The notes beneath the pieces are model-generated. The model saw only the letters and a program-made list of their open reading frames with translations. It was not told the origin of the DNA and did no database searches. A program made the translations under genes and the position numbers. This document shows, piece by piece, positions 9,233 to 17,660 of a stretch of 64,000 bases of DNA (within the stretch, counting starts at the first letter, position 1; each line of letters opens with the position of its first letter). Where the stretch lies: NCBI RefSeq assembly GCF_002222635.1, contig NZ_CP022418.1, positions 186,001 to 250,000 of the forward strand, given 5' to 3'. Source of the DNA: Pseudosulfitobacter pseudonitzschiae. GTDB lineage: Bacteria > Pseudomonadota > Alphaproteobacteria > Rhodobacterales > Rhodobacteraceae.

Positions 9233-10060
9233 ATGAGCCGACCCGCACAGAACAAAGCTCTGAACGCCGCCGATATTCTCGCCCGCAAGGGGGCAGCGCC
9301 ATTGGTTTGTTTGACCGCCTATACCACGCCGGTTGCAAAGCTCGCAGATGAACACTGCGATCTCGTTCTAGTGGGCGACAGTGTGGGGATGGTGCTGCAC
9401 GGTCTGACCTCAACGCTCGACGTCACAATGGAAATGATGACCTTGCACGGGCGTGCGGTGGCACGGGGCACCGAACGGGCATTAATGGTGATCGACATGC
9501 CCTTTGGCAGCTACGAAGAAAGCCCGGCCCAGGCTTTTCGCAACGCCGCACGACTGATGGCAGACACAGGCGCCGGAGCAGTCAAGCTGGAAGGCGGGCG
9601 GCACATGGCCGATACGATCCGGTTTTTGACCGAACGCGGCATACCGGTGATGGCACATATTGGGCTGACCCCGCAGGCGGTAAATGCCATTGGTGGTTAC
9701 AAGGTACAAGGCCGTGGAACAGATGCTGCGCGTATTCGCGATGATGCCCAAGCCGTGGCCGATGCCGGTGCGTTTTCGGTGGTTCTGGAAAAGGTGCCCG
9801 CTGCTTTGGCCGATGACATAACCGCCCGGATTGCAATCCCAACGGTCGGTATCGGCGCGTCGGCTGGTTGCGACGGCCAGATCCTCGTGATCGACGATAT
9901 GCTGGGCCTGTTCGACGCCTTCAAGCCGAAGTTCGTCAAGCGCTATGCCCATCTGGCCGCTGATGCGTCCGCTGCCATCGAAACCTATGCTGCCGAAGTC
10001 CGCGCGCGCAGCTTTCCCGCCGCCGAGCACGTATTCACTGACCAAGGAACCGCCTCATGA
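9233..10060 (+). CDS. panB: 3-methyl-2-oxobutanoate hydroxymethyltransferase
   Basis: 275 aa enzyme that hydroxymethylates alpha-ketoisovalerate to ketopantoate, the first committed step of pantothenate synthesis. Family motifs [31 protein letters not shown] and MAHIGLTPQ are present. GGGGA lies before the ATG at 9233. It overlaps panC by 4 bp. Confidence 0.95.
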   Translation: MSRPAQNKALNAADILARKGAAPLVCLTAYTTPVAKLADEHCDLVLVGDSVGMVLHGLTSTLDVTMEMMTLHGRAVARGTERALMVIDMPFGSYEESPAQAFRNAARLMADTGAGAVKLEGGRHMADTIRFLTERGIPVMAHIGLTPQAVNAIGGYKVQGRGTDAARIRDDAQAVADAGAFSVVLEKVPAALADDITARIAIPTVGIGASAGCDGQILVIDDMLGLFDAFKPKFVKRYAHLAADASAAIETYAAEVRARSFPAAEHVFTDQGTAS

Positions 10061-10944
10061 AAATCATCCGTCGGAAATCAGACCTGCAGGCTCTGACAGG
10101 CAACTGGCGCAGGGCGGGGGAAACGATTGGTGTTGTTCTAACAATGGGCGCCCTGCATGATGGACACCTTAGCCTGGTCAAGGCCGCCCACAGCCGCGCC
10201 GACCGCGTGATTGTGACGATCTTCGTCAACCCGCGTCAGTTCAACAACCCCGAAGACCTCGCAAAATATCCCAAAACCGAAGAAAGTGACGCCCGCATCC
10301 TCGGTCCACTTGATGTTGACGTGCTCTATGTGCCCGAGCCTGAGGAGATTTACCCCACTGGCTTTTCCACGACGATTTCCGTGTCCGGTGTCAGCGACGG
10401 GCTGTGTGGCGGTGACCGGCCTGGTCATTTCGACGGCGTGGCGACTGTCGTGACCAAGTTGCTGTTACAGACCGATGCAGATTGTACGTTCTTCGGAGAG
10501 AAGGATTACCAGCAGCTTCAGGTGGTCCGCCGCGTCGTTGCCGATCTTGATTTGAAAACCGAGATTGTCGCCTGCCCCACTGTCCGTGAAGACGATGGCC
10601 TTGCCATGTCTTCACGCAATCTTCGGCTTGGTTCGGAAGCACGTCAGATGGCTCCGGTGATCGGGCGCGTGCTTAAAAGCGCAGCCAACGTGATCCGTCA
10701 GGGCGGGAACGTCGCGCTGGCGCTTGAGACCGCCCGTCAGGCATTGCTCGTCGCTGGCTTTGACGCGGTGGACTATTTTGAATTGCGCAGTGATTCCGAC
10801 CTACTGACATTGACGACCGCGGACCAGCCCGCGCGCCTGTTCGTTGCCGCTTGGCTGAACGGGGTTCGATTGATTGACAATATGCCGGTAGCAACGGAAC
10901 GTTCCGCCCAGAAAGTTGCAGCAAAATTAGTCGAACCAGTCTGA
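10057..10944 (+). CDS. panC: Pantothenate synthetase
   Basis: 295 aa ATP-dependent ligase joining pantoate and beta-alanine. [16 protein letters not shown] carries the HxGH-type nucleotide-binding motif; [13 protein letters not shown] and MSSRNLRL match the adenylate-binding segments. Translationally coupled to panB by an ATGA overlap. No panD or panE is present, so ketopantoate reductase and aspartate decarboxylase must be elsewhere. The 110 bp after it hold no recognised feature before integrase debris begins. Confidence 0.95.
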   Translation: MKIIRRKSDLQALTGNWRRAGETIGVVLTMGALHDGHLSLVKAAHSRADRVIVTIFVNPRQFNNPEDLAKYPKTEESDARILGPLDVDVLYVPEPEEIYPTGFSTTISVSGVSDGLCGGDRPGHFDGVATVVTKLLLQTDADCTFFGEKDYQQLQVVRRVVADLDLKTEIVACPTVREDDGLAMSSRNLRLGSEARQMAPVIGRVLKSAANVIRQGGNVALALETARQALLVAGFDAVDYFELRSDSDLLTLTTADQPARLFVAAWLNGVRLIDNMPVATERSAQKVAAKLVEPV

Positions 10945-11054
10945 TTTTTATCAAAGGTGACGTTCCGGTTGAGGCCGTGGCTCTCACGTAGCGGGCCTGT
11001 AAGATCGTAACGAAAGCTGAGAGATGAATGACCCTCAAATCGTACTTTGCCTAG

Positions 11055-11409
11055 CGCGAAGACCGGAACAACGCCCTGTCCTCCCCGTTCGCCGACGTCC
11101 GTATCTCGGTGAGGATCCCGCGTCGCTTGCCGCGCCCCATCGATCGAGACATCCTCAGAGCGGTTCTTCAAGCCAGTGAAGGCCCCATCGCTGCGCGGTC
11201 GAAATCGGGCGCAGACGACGCTAAGCCAGCCTCGCAAAACGATGTCACGATCCTGATCGTTAAGCTGCTGATCGTAACCGGACTGCGGATCAGTGAACTG
11301 ACAAACCTGAAGGTCCGCGATGTCTCGCAGGACGGAAGCCAGACCCTCGTCCGGGGCAAAGGCAACAAGAAGCGGATCGTCTTTGTGCAGAACCATGAAT
11401 TGCAGGAGG
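11055..11409 (+). pseudogene. Tyrosine recombinase (integrase) fragment
   Basis: An open frame of about 118 codons carries the middle of a phage-type integrase: SPFADVRISVRIPRRLPRPI (linker) and ILIVKLLIVTGLRISELTNL, the first catalytic arginine region, then LVRGKGNKKRIVFV. The frame follows a TAG at 11052, has no proper N-terminus and loses homology after NHELQEEF, before the HxxR/Y motifs. It continues in frame into IS3 sequence, making a chimeric ORF of which 11109-11546 is the part with a usable start. Confidence 0.75.
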
Positions 11410-11861
11410 AGTTCGGCGAGATGGAAGTGTCGGATGCCAAGAAGCTGAAGGCGCTGGAGGCCGAGAATGCCAAGCTGAAGAAATTGCTGGCCGAGCAGAT
11501 GATGGATGTGTCGACGTTGAAGGAAATGCTGGGAAAAAACTTCTGAGGCCCGGTGCGCGGCGGTGTGCCGTGGATTGGGCCATGACACAGAAGGGATATC
11601 CCTGCATGGTTGTCTCTGACAACGACGGAGCTGACTTCCAACGCCATCCTGAAATGGCAGGAGGACCGCAAGGTCGACTGGCATTACATCGCGCCAGGCA
11701 AGCCGATGCAGAATGGCTTCGTTGAAAGCTTCAACGGTCGCATGCGCGATGAATTGCTAAACGAGCACCTGTTCGACAGCTTGCGCCATGCCCGCAATTT
11801 AGTGGCGGCATCGGGACATGATCATTGGATAGCAGTCATTTCGCCGCTAACGCCACATTAG
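11410..11861 (+). mobile_element. Internally deleted IS3-family element
   Basis: Residues KKLKALEAENAKLKKLLAEQ (about 11440-11500) are the coiled-coil C-terminus of an IS3 orfA. The start of orfB follows ([16 protein letters not shown], about 11550-11605) and jumps directly to its C-terminal catalytic region [16 protein letters not shown] and [20 protein letters not shown] (11620-11861) with a frameshift at the join. Most of orfB, including the first acidic residues of the DDE triad, is missing. Non-functional. Confidence 0.8.
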
Positions 11862-11956
11862 AACAAAATATGAACAAGTGGCAAAAGGGGTTTCCAAACG
11901 CGCTGGGACGGATTATGACATATTGTCAATAACCGACACAAAACAGGGGCAGGCAC

Positions 11957-13222
11957 ATGAACGCGCATCCACGGACAGAATTTGCAGAATTGATGGAGCG
12001 CGCCGGTCTCGACATCGACACGGCGGCAGAGCTTCTGGATGTAAACGCCCGGACAGTCCGGCGTCATATCAACGGCGAAGGCAAGCGGATCGACCGGCTC
12101 CGACTGGAGAAGCTGCGCCAGACAGCGGATGCGCGCTGCACGGGCGAGCGCCCGGAGGGTTTCCGCTTCATCGACCTCTTTGCGGGTATCGGAGGCCTAC
12201 GCCTGCCTTTCGAGGCTATCGGGGGGCGGTGTGTCTTCACTGCGGAGTGGGACCGGTTCAGCCGCGAGACCTACAGCGCCAATTTCCCAGAGCCTGCCAA
12301 CAGTGAACATATCTTTGCGGAAGACGTGCGCCCCTATGCGAACGCTCCGGAAAAAATCCCTGCCCATGATGTGCTTCTGGCCGGTTTTCCCTGTCAGCCG
12401 TTCTCTATCGCGGGCGTCAGCAAGAAAAACGCCCTTGGCCGTCCGCATGGTTTCCTCTGCGATACGCAAGGGACGCTTTTCTATGATCTGGCCAAGATTA
12501 TCGACCATCACAAACCGCCAGCATTCCTTCTGGAGAACGTGAAGAACCTTGAGCGCCATGACGGCGGCAAGACCTTTGCCACGATCATCCATGTGCTGGA
12601 GAAGGAGCTGGGTTATCGCGTATTCCACAAGGTGATCAGTTCGACGCCTTGGGTGCCACAGAAGCGCGAGCGCATCTTCATCGTCGGCTTCAGGGATCAC
12701 AGCATCGAGTTCGACTTCGGTCAGCTTTCCGTGCCTGAAGGTGACGGCCCGAAGCTGGGTTCGATCCTCGATAAAGAGATTGATCCAAAATACACGCTTA
12801 CGGAAAACCTGTGGAACTACCTTCAGGGCTACAAGGAAAAGCACAGGAAGGCCGGTAATGGCTTCGGGTTTTCGCTCTTTGGCCCCAAGGACGTAGCCCG
12901 CACCCTTTCTGCCCGCTACTACAAGGACGGCTCCGAAATCCTGATCGAGCAGAAGGGCGACCGCCCGCGCCGTCTGACACCGCGTGAATGCGCGCGCCTG
13001 ATGGGATTCGAGAAGCCCGGACAGACGGACTGGAAGATCCCCGTTTCCGACACGCAGGGCTATCGCCAGTTCGGCAATGCGGTTGTTGTGCCGGTTGTGA
13101 ACGCGGTCGCGCGGCTCATGCAGCCGCGCATCATGGATGCAATGGAACTGGATGGGCGAGAAGTGCCAGCCACGATGCAGGTTCAGCTTCCCCTGCCCGA
13201 ACCCGGTATCGCAGCCGAGTAA
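11957..13222 (+). CDS. dcm: DNA cytosine-5 methyltransferase (Dcm / M.EcoRII type)
   Basis: 421 aa. Residues 1-60 form a helix-turn-helix-like region (DTAAELLDVNARTVRRHING), as seen at the N-terminus of M.EcoRII-type enzymes where it can serve autoregulation. C5-methylase motif I is FIDLFAGIGGLRL (71-83), motif IV is GFPCQPFSIAG with catalytic Cys146, motif VI is FLLENVKNL, motif VIII PQKRERIFIVG and motif X QFGNAVVVPVV. Next to an EcoRII-like endonuclease and Vsr, it probably methylates CCWGG. The start at 11957 lies in an AT-rich leader; it is followed by vsr with a TAATG overlap. Confidence 0.92.
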   Translation: MNAHPRTEFAELMERAGLDIDTAAELLDVNARTVRRHINGEGKRIDRLRLEKLRQTADARCTGERPEGFRFIDLFAGIGGLRLPFEAIGGRCVFTAEWDRFSRETYSANFPEPANSEHIFAEDVRPYANAPEKIPAHDVLLAGFPCQPFSIAGVSKKNALGRPHGFLCDTQGTLFYDLAKIIDHHKPPAFLLENVKNLERHDGGKTFATIIHVLEKELGYRVFHKVISSTPWVPQKRERIFIVGFRDHSIEFDFGQLSVPEGDGPKLGSILDKEIDPKYTLTENLWNYLQGYKEKHRKAGNGFGFSLFGPKDVARTLSARYYKDGSEILIEQKGDRPRRLTPRECARLMGFEKPGQTDWKIPVSDTQGYRQFGNAVVVPVVNAVARLMQPRIMDAMELDGREVPATMQVQLPLPEPGIAAE

Positions 13223-13695
13223 TGCCTGCCGATACTGTCACAGCCACGGTCCGAAGTCGGATGATGGCCGGTATCAAAGGCAAGAACACCAGACCGGAGC
13301 TGATAATTCGATCCGCGCTGCACAGGCGCGGATTCCGGTTTCGCCTGCACCGCAAAGACCTGCCGGGAAAACCCGACCTTGTTTTTTCAGGCAGGGGCGC
13401 GGTGATCTTCGTTCACGGTTGTTTCTGGCACGGCCACGACTGCCATCTGTTTCGCTGGCCTAAAAGCCGGGAAGAGTTCTGGCGCGGGAAGATCGGGAAG
13501 AACATGGAGCGCGACCGGGTTCAGTATAAGACCCTGATCGAGACGGGATGGCGCATCGGAACCGTTTGGGAATGCGCCCTAAAGGGCAAAAACCGCCTGC
13601 CCTTCGAAAACGTTGTCGATCAATGCGCCATGTGGTTGAAATCAGATATAAGAACACTGGAGGTGAGCGGTGATAAAACGCGGGCAACTGTCTGA
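13222..13695 (+). CDS. vsr: Very short patch repair endonuclease
   Basis: 157 aa DNA mismatch endonuclease that nicks beside T:G mismatches arising from deamination of methylated cytosine, protecting the sites methylated by the adjacent enzyme. Motifs RSRMMAGIKGKNTRPEL at the N-terminus and AVIFVHGCFWHGHDCHLFRW are diagnostic, as is the following GNIxxN-like zinc-binding arrangement of His and Cys residues. The start at 13222 overlaps the dcm stop; the frame extends back into dcm but that part is not conserved. It overlaps the endonuclease gene by 26 bp. Confidence 0.93.
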   Translation: MPADTVTATVRSRMMAGIKGKNTRPELIIRSALHRRGFRFRLHRKDLPGKPDLVFSGRGAVIFVHGCFWHGHDCHLFRWPKSREEFWRGKIGKNMERDRVQYKTLIETGWRIGTVWECALKGKNRLPFENVVDQCAMWLKSDIRTLEVSGDKTRATV

Positions 13696-14890
13696 CTATT
13701 TCGAAGGTGTAGGGGTCAAGCGCCTGTCTGCCGTGGATGCCGAGCCGACGACATCGAACCAGCATGAGGTTGGCACGACGAAGAAGATGCGGGACGACTT
13801 CCTGGGTGAGAACCATCAAGAGAAGTTCCCAGCGATCTATATTTGGCTGGGCGGTGATCAGGAGGGTTTCACCGAGGAGAGCTGGGCCACGCACTACGAC
13901 GCGCGCCTCAACAAGCCCCGTGCTGCCGAATGGCGGCTCTACTACCCTTCCAATCCCGTCACGGTAGCCATGAAGGCCGGAGATACCCTGTTCCTTGCCA
14001 AGGACCAGAGCGGCGTCCTGTGGTTCATCGTGGCCCCGGAGGGGTCCACCAGCGAGCAGCAACTCTTCTGGCTGTTCGGCCTGCGCCCGGAAGGCAAATC
14101 GTTTGTATCGCGCGAGTTCTCGAACGAGGAGCCGGAGCTGGACTTTGCGGCCCGCTTCATCCTGGATGAAATCGGCGTCGAGTTCGAGGAACCCGAGGCC
14201 GACAAGCTGGACAGCATCATCGAGAAGTTCGGCACCACTTTCCCGAAGACGGCAGAGTTTTCCGATCTTGCCCGCCTCACCCTGCCCGAGGTCCGCGCCG
14301 AGGACGACCCGGATGCAGCACTTATCGCGTGGCTGGACCATGAGGAGGCGCTGTTCCGGCGACTGGAGCGCAAGGTTGTATCATCGCGGATCGAAGCCGG
14401 GTTCGTGGTTAACAGCGGCACGGACGTTGACGGCTTCATCAGTTTTTCCCTAAGCGTGCAGAACCGACGCAAATCCCGCATGGGGCATTCACTGGAGAAC
14501 CATCTGGCTGCTGTTCTCAGGGCGCACGACGTCCGGCATGTCCGGGGCGCGATGACAGAACACAAGCACAAGCCCGACTTCCTGTTCCCCGATCTGGAGA
14601 CCTACCAGGCAGCTCCAGCTGAGGGCGACGCACGCCTGACGATGCTGGGGGCCAAATCCACTTGCAAGGATCGCTGGCGGCAGGTTCTGGCTGAGGCCGA
14701 GAAGATCAGCCGCAAACATCTTCTGACGCTGGAACCGGGGATTTCAGAGCCACAGACCGACCAGATGGAGGCGTCCAGCCTTCAGCTCGTGGTCCCCTCC
14801 CCTGTTCACAGCAGCTATACAGATGCGCAGCGCGGCTGGCTGTGGTCAGTTGGGGATTTCATCAATGAGGTTCGGGCGCGGCAAGGCTGA
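13670..14890 (+). CDS. EcoRII-like type II restriction endonuclease
   Basis: 406 aa, close to EcoRII (404 aa). The N-terminal effector-like domain contains VKRLSAVDAEPTTSNQHEVG, resembling the start of EcoRII. The C-terminal catalytic domain (about 265-400) has SRMGHSLENHLAAVL, KPDFLFPD, then Tyr312 and the KSTCK arrangement (Lys329, Lys333) matching the EcoRII active-site Tyr and two Lys. It should cleave unmethylated CCWGG. GTG start with GGAGGTGAG upstream. Together with dcm and vsr this is a complete restriction-modification island flanked by mobile debris. Confidence 0.9.
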   Translation: MIKRGQLSDYFEGVGVKRLSAVDAEPTTSNQHEVGTTKKMRDDFLGENHQEKFPAIYIWLGGDQEGFTEESWATHYDARLNKPRAAEWRLYYPSNPVTVAMKAGDTLFLAKDQSGVLWFIVAPEGSTSEQQLFWLFGLRPEGKSFVSREFSNEEPELDFAARFILDEIGVEFEEPEADKLDSIIEKFGTTFPKTAEFSDLARLTLPEVRAEDDPDAALIAWLDHEEALFRRLERKVVSSRIEAGFVVNSGTDVDGFISFSLSVQNRRKSRMGHSLENHLAAVLRAHDVRHVRGAMTEHKHKPDFLFPDLETYQAAPAEGDARLTMLGAKSTCKDRWRQVLAEAEKISRKHLLTLEPGISEPQTDQMEASSLQLVVPSPVHSSYTDAQRGWLWSVGDFINEVRARQG

Positions 14891-15009
14891 AACGCTGGTA
14901 TGTCGCTGTGGTTGCTTCAGAGATATGCCCAGAACGTCGCAGCAGCCATCAAAGGCATCCTATCTAACGCATAGCTATCCACGCCTAAAAGCTTAACCGG
15001 AGAACCACA

Positions 15010-15361
15010 TACATGCTGACGATTAGTTCTGACATCAATTTGGTCAAACGGGCATTCGGTACATGGCGTTCGGCTCTTCTAGAGGAGGGAAGCACCACAT
15101 AGCTCTGAGTATAGCGCACGCCCTTAGTCTGCTGAATGCGCGAGAGGATCTCTGTTCAAGACTGGCAGGTCCAGAGCAGCGCAGTTTGAGGACCAGGCAG
15201 GTATCTCCGGCGACGGTGTGTATTTCTTCGACATCAGCCAGATTCCGCAGCGCCAGGATTGGCTCGCTCATGCCCCAGCCCTCAGTTGTGACATGTACGA
15301 AGGCCAAAAGTGGGCAACCGATCTTTTCGCCGTCGATCTTCGCAACCGTTCCCTGAATATA
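15010..15361 (-). pseudogene. Lrp/AsnC-family regulator, frameshifted C-terminal remnant
   Basis: Reading from 15361 downwards, the translation gives YIQGTVAKIDGEKIG, then FVHVTTEGWG and VEEIHTVAGDTCLVLKLRC, the ligand-sensing RAM domain of Lrp/AsnC proteins. Near 15150 the frame shifts and continues as LSRIQQTKGVRYTQSYVVLP. The DNA-binding half is missing. The 120 bp between the endonuclease stop and this remnant hold nothing recognised. Confidence 0.7.
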
Positions 15362-15600
15362 CGGTGGCCTTCTATGGCAGCTTTGCCTTCTTCGGCGAAG
15401 GCGTGCGGCAGGCCTTTGGACTTTCCGCGTAAGGCACCGGAGTATTCGTGTTGGCCTATGGGCTAGGCTTTGGGCTGGCCGGGATCGGGCTTAGCATGGT
15501 GGCGCCAAGAATCACGCGTAGCTACCTCGTGCTAATCCTCCTCGCCATTGCAACAAGCTATGAGCTGTCCGTGCGGGCCTTTGTCGCGCGACGGAACGGG
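15357..15600 (+). pseudogene. MFS transporter remnant
   Basis: One frame reads YTVAFYGSFAFFGEGVRQAF, is interrupted by TAA at about 15429, and continues GTGVFVLAYGLGFGLAGIGL and MVAPRITRSYLVLILLAIA. The hydrophobic Gly-rich character fits transmembrane segments of a major facilitator superfamily exporter. Both ends are missing; it abuts the Lrp remnant in divergent orientation. Confidence 0.6.
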
Positions 15601-15663
15601 CAGACGCGGGGCGCAACAAAGTTGACTGAAAAAGCCAGGACGGCGCGCACAGGCGCGTCCGTG

Positions 15664-16419
15664 TCAACGCTCGGCGGTGTATCCAAGCGCGGACGAAATC
15701 GCAGAGGCCGCAGCAACCAGATGCGGGCTGAAGGCATCCAGCTCTTCGCGTTTGACGCGGGTGTCGGGGCCGGACACGCCAATCGCACCGGCCAGATCGC
15801 CATTGGGTCCAAGGATCGCACAGGCACAGGCCGCGATTCCGGCGCGCCATTCCCCGTGCGGCACCACGGCAAAGCCGGTCGCCCGCACCTCTTCTATGGC
15901 GCGATGAAGCTGGTCCATTGTCGTGATGGTGGTCGGCGTAAAGCTTTGAAACCGGTTGTGATAGCGTTCCAGATAGGCATCGGGCATCCGCGCCAGCATC
16001 GCCTTGCCTGTCGCCATCGTATAGGCTGGCGCGCGTTGACCCACATGGGTGTGGGCGCGGATGTGGTGGCTGCTTTCGATCTTGTCCAGATAGACAACGT
16101 CCATGTCGTCCAGAACCGACAGGTGCACCGTTTCGCCGGTCAGCGCCGCCAGACGTTCCATTGCAGGGCGCGCCACCTTGGTCAGGTCCAGCCGCCGGAT
16201 CACATGGCTGCCCAGCTCCCAAATCTTGGTGCCCAGTGCATAGGTGCTGTATTGCGGGTCCTGATGGACATATCCCTGTGCCACCAAGGTCGCCAACAGC
16301 CGGTGCACGTTGCTTTTGGTCAGGCCCAGTTCGGCAGCAAGCTCGGTGACGCCGCGCGGCTTCTCGCTGTGCGCAAGCGCTTCGATCAGGCGCAACCCCT
16401 TGATAAATGCCTTGTCCAT
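15664..16419 (-). CDS. IclR-family transcriptional regulator
   Basis: 251 aa. The N-terminal winged helix reads FIKGLRLIEALAHSEKPRGV and ELAAELGLTKSNVHRLLATL; the IclR effector domain follows (MERLAALTGETVHLSVLDDM, ATGKAMLARMPD, GIAACACAILGPNGDLAGAI). The start at 16419 (MDKAFIKGLRL) is preferred over an upstream in-frame ATG that adds 28 unlike residues. It lies downstream of the ABC transporter genes on the same strand and probably controls both that transporter and the divergent catabolic operon through the GTTC-N9-GAAC palindromes. Confidence 0.9.
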   Translation of the reverse strand: MDKAFIKGLRLIEALAHSEKPRGVTELAAELGLTKSNVHRLLATLVAQGYVHQDPQYSTYALGTKIWELGSHVIRRLDLTKVARPAMERLAALTGETVHLSVLDDMDVVYLDKIESSHHIRAHTHVGQRAPAYTMATGKAMLARMPDAYLERYHNRFQSFTPTTITTMDQLHRAIEEVRATGFAVVPHGEWRAGIAACACAILGPNGDLAGAIGVSGPDTRVKREELDAFSPHLVAAASAISSALGYTAER

Positions 16420-16423
16420 GACA

Positions 16424-16440
16424 GTTCTGTTACCTTGAAT
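16424..16440. promoter_or_regulatory. Degenerate IclR-type operator before iclR
   Basis: GTTCTGTTACCTTGAAT lies 5 bp upstream of the iclR start. It keeps the GTTC-N9-GAA(T) frame and the GTTCTGT half-site seen in reverse complement in the operator at 20765-20781. This suggests autoregulation; the match is partial. Confidence 0.35.
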
Positions 16441-16536
16441 ATCACGCTGTGAACAGTGCATCGCGCAACAGGGTTCCGTAACGAAATGGCGGCCACAGGA
16501 CATCGCCCCGCAGCCGCCGATCCTGTCATCTGCCGG

Positions 16537-17625
16537 TTATTTCGCCAGCAAGCTGTTCAGCTGCTCCTGACCGTACTCTTCGTTGGTCATGTTGCCCGAT
16601 GGAGCCTGCGCGCCCCAGAATTCCGGGCTCCATTCGATGGCTTTTTCCACGTTCTCGGGGTTGTTCGCCCAATACTTGCTGATCTCGGGATCGGCCTTTT
16701 CAAAGACCAGCGGCGACGGCAGGGCCACCGGATAGGTCGATGTCAGCTCTGCCGCCAGATCGGCGTCCAGACGCCACGACAGCAGCTTCAGCGCGTTGTC
16801 GTAGTTCGGCGCATCCTTGGGGATCGAGAAGAAATCATAGTAGACAAAGCCCTGGTTCCACTCGACCTCGATCGGTGCACCGTCCAGCGCCAGAAGCGAT
16901 GTTGAACCGGTATAGGCCATGCACATATCGGCCTCGCCATCCAGCAAAAGCTGCGGCGGCTGTGCCGAGGTTGTCCACCACTTAGTGACGTGGGGCTTGA
17001 TCTCTTCCAGCTTTTTCAGCGCGCGTTCCATATCCAGCGGATACAGGTCCTCTTTGGCCACCCCGTCGGCCATCAGCGCGGCCTCCATGGTAAACCGCGG
17101 CCATGCTGGAAGACACCGTTCGCCGGGGAAATTTTCGACATCCCAGAAATCGGCCCAGCTTTGGGGAACGTCGTCACCGGTGTAGACATCGGTGTTATAG
17201 ACCAGACCCACACCAATTACCTGCAAGGCCACGCCCTTGGGACGTTTCAGGTTGTCGGGCATGGTGGCCAGCGTTTCCTTGGCGCTGTCCGACAGCTTGT
17301 CATAATCAATGTCGGCAAGACAACAATCGCCCAGCAGGTTGACCTCCTGGTCAAAGATGAACGTCAGATCCCACTCGGTCTTGCCCGCATCCACCTGCGC
17401 CTTGATCCGGGGGCCGGACCGCGCCTCTTGCACCGTGATCACGTCAATACCGGTCTCGTCTTCAAAACCGTTGTACATCACCGACTGCAAGGCATCGCCA
17501 TAACTGCCACCCGGGTCCTGCATGATCACTTCACCATCGGCCGACGCCAGCTGAACGCCGCCCGTCAGTAGGGCAGCGGCGGCAAGCACCGACAGGCCCA
17601 TTTTTCTAAATTCAGTAATAAACAT
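16537..17625 (-). CDS. ABC transporter substrate-binding protein (PotD/spermidine-putrescine type)
   Basis: 362 aa periplasmic binding protein. A signal peptide (about 1-29, ending ASA) precedes GEVIMQDPGGSYGDALQSVM, typical of the polyamine/opine/Fe branch of extracellular solute-binding proteins (family 1/8). ADMCMAYTGSTSLLAL and VYYDFFSIPKDAPNYDNALK fit the same group. GGAGGAGAAG lies directly before the start at 17625. Downstream of the fused permease in the same operon. The substrate should be the compound processed by the divergent catabolic operon, but its identity is unknown. Confidence 0.88.
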   Translation of the reverse strand: MFITEFRKMGLSVLAAAALLTGGVQLASADGEVIMQDPGGSYGDALQSVMYNGFEDETGIDVITVQEARSGPRIKAQVDAGKTEWDLTFIFDQEVNLLGDCCLADIDYDKLSDSAKETLATMPDNLKRPKGVALQVIGVGLVYNTDVYTGDDVPQSWADFWDVENFPGERCLPAWPRFTMEAALMADGVAKEDLYPLDMERALKKLEEIKPHVTKWWTTSAQPPQLLLDGEADMCMAYTGSTSLLALDGAPIEVEWNQGFVYYDFFSIPKDAPNYDNALKLLSWRLDADLAAELTSTYPVALPSPLVFEKADPEISKYWANNPENVEKAIEWSPEFWGAQAPSGNMTNEEYGQEQLNSLLAK

Positions 17626-17660
17626 TTTCTTCTCCTCCTCCTGTGTTGTCGTTGGGTCGT

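Noticed and set aside
15448-16452. 334-codon plus-strand open frame
   Set aside because: Only its first about 50 codons resemble a transporter remnant; the rest is antisense to the well-supported IclR gene.
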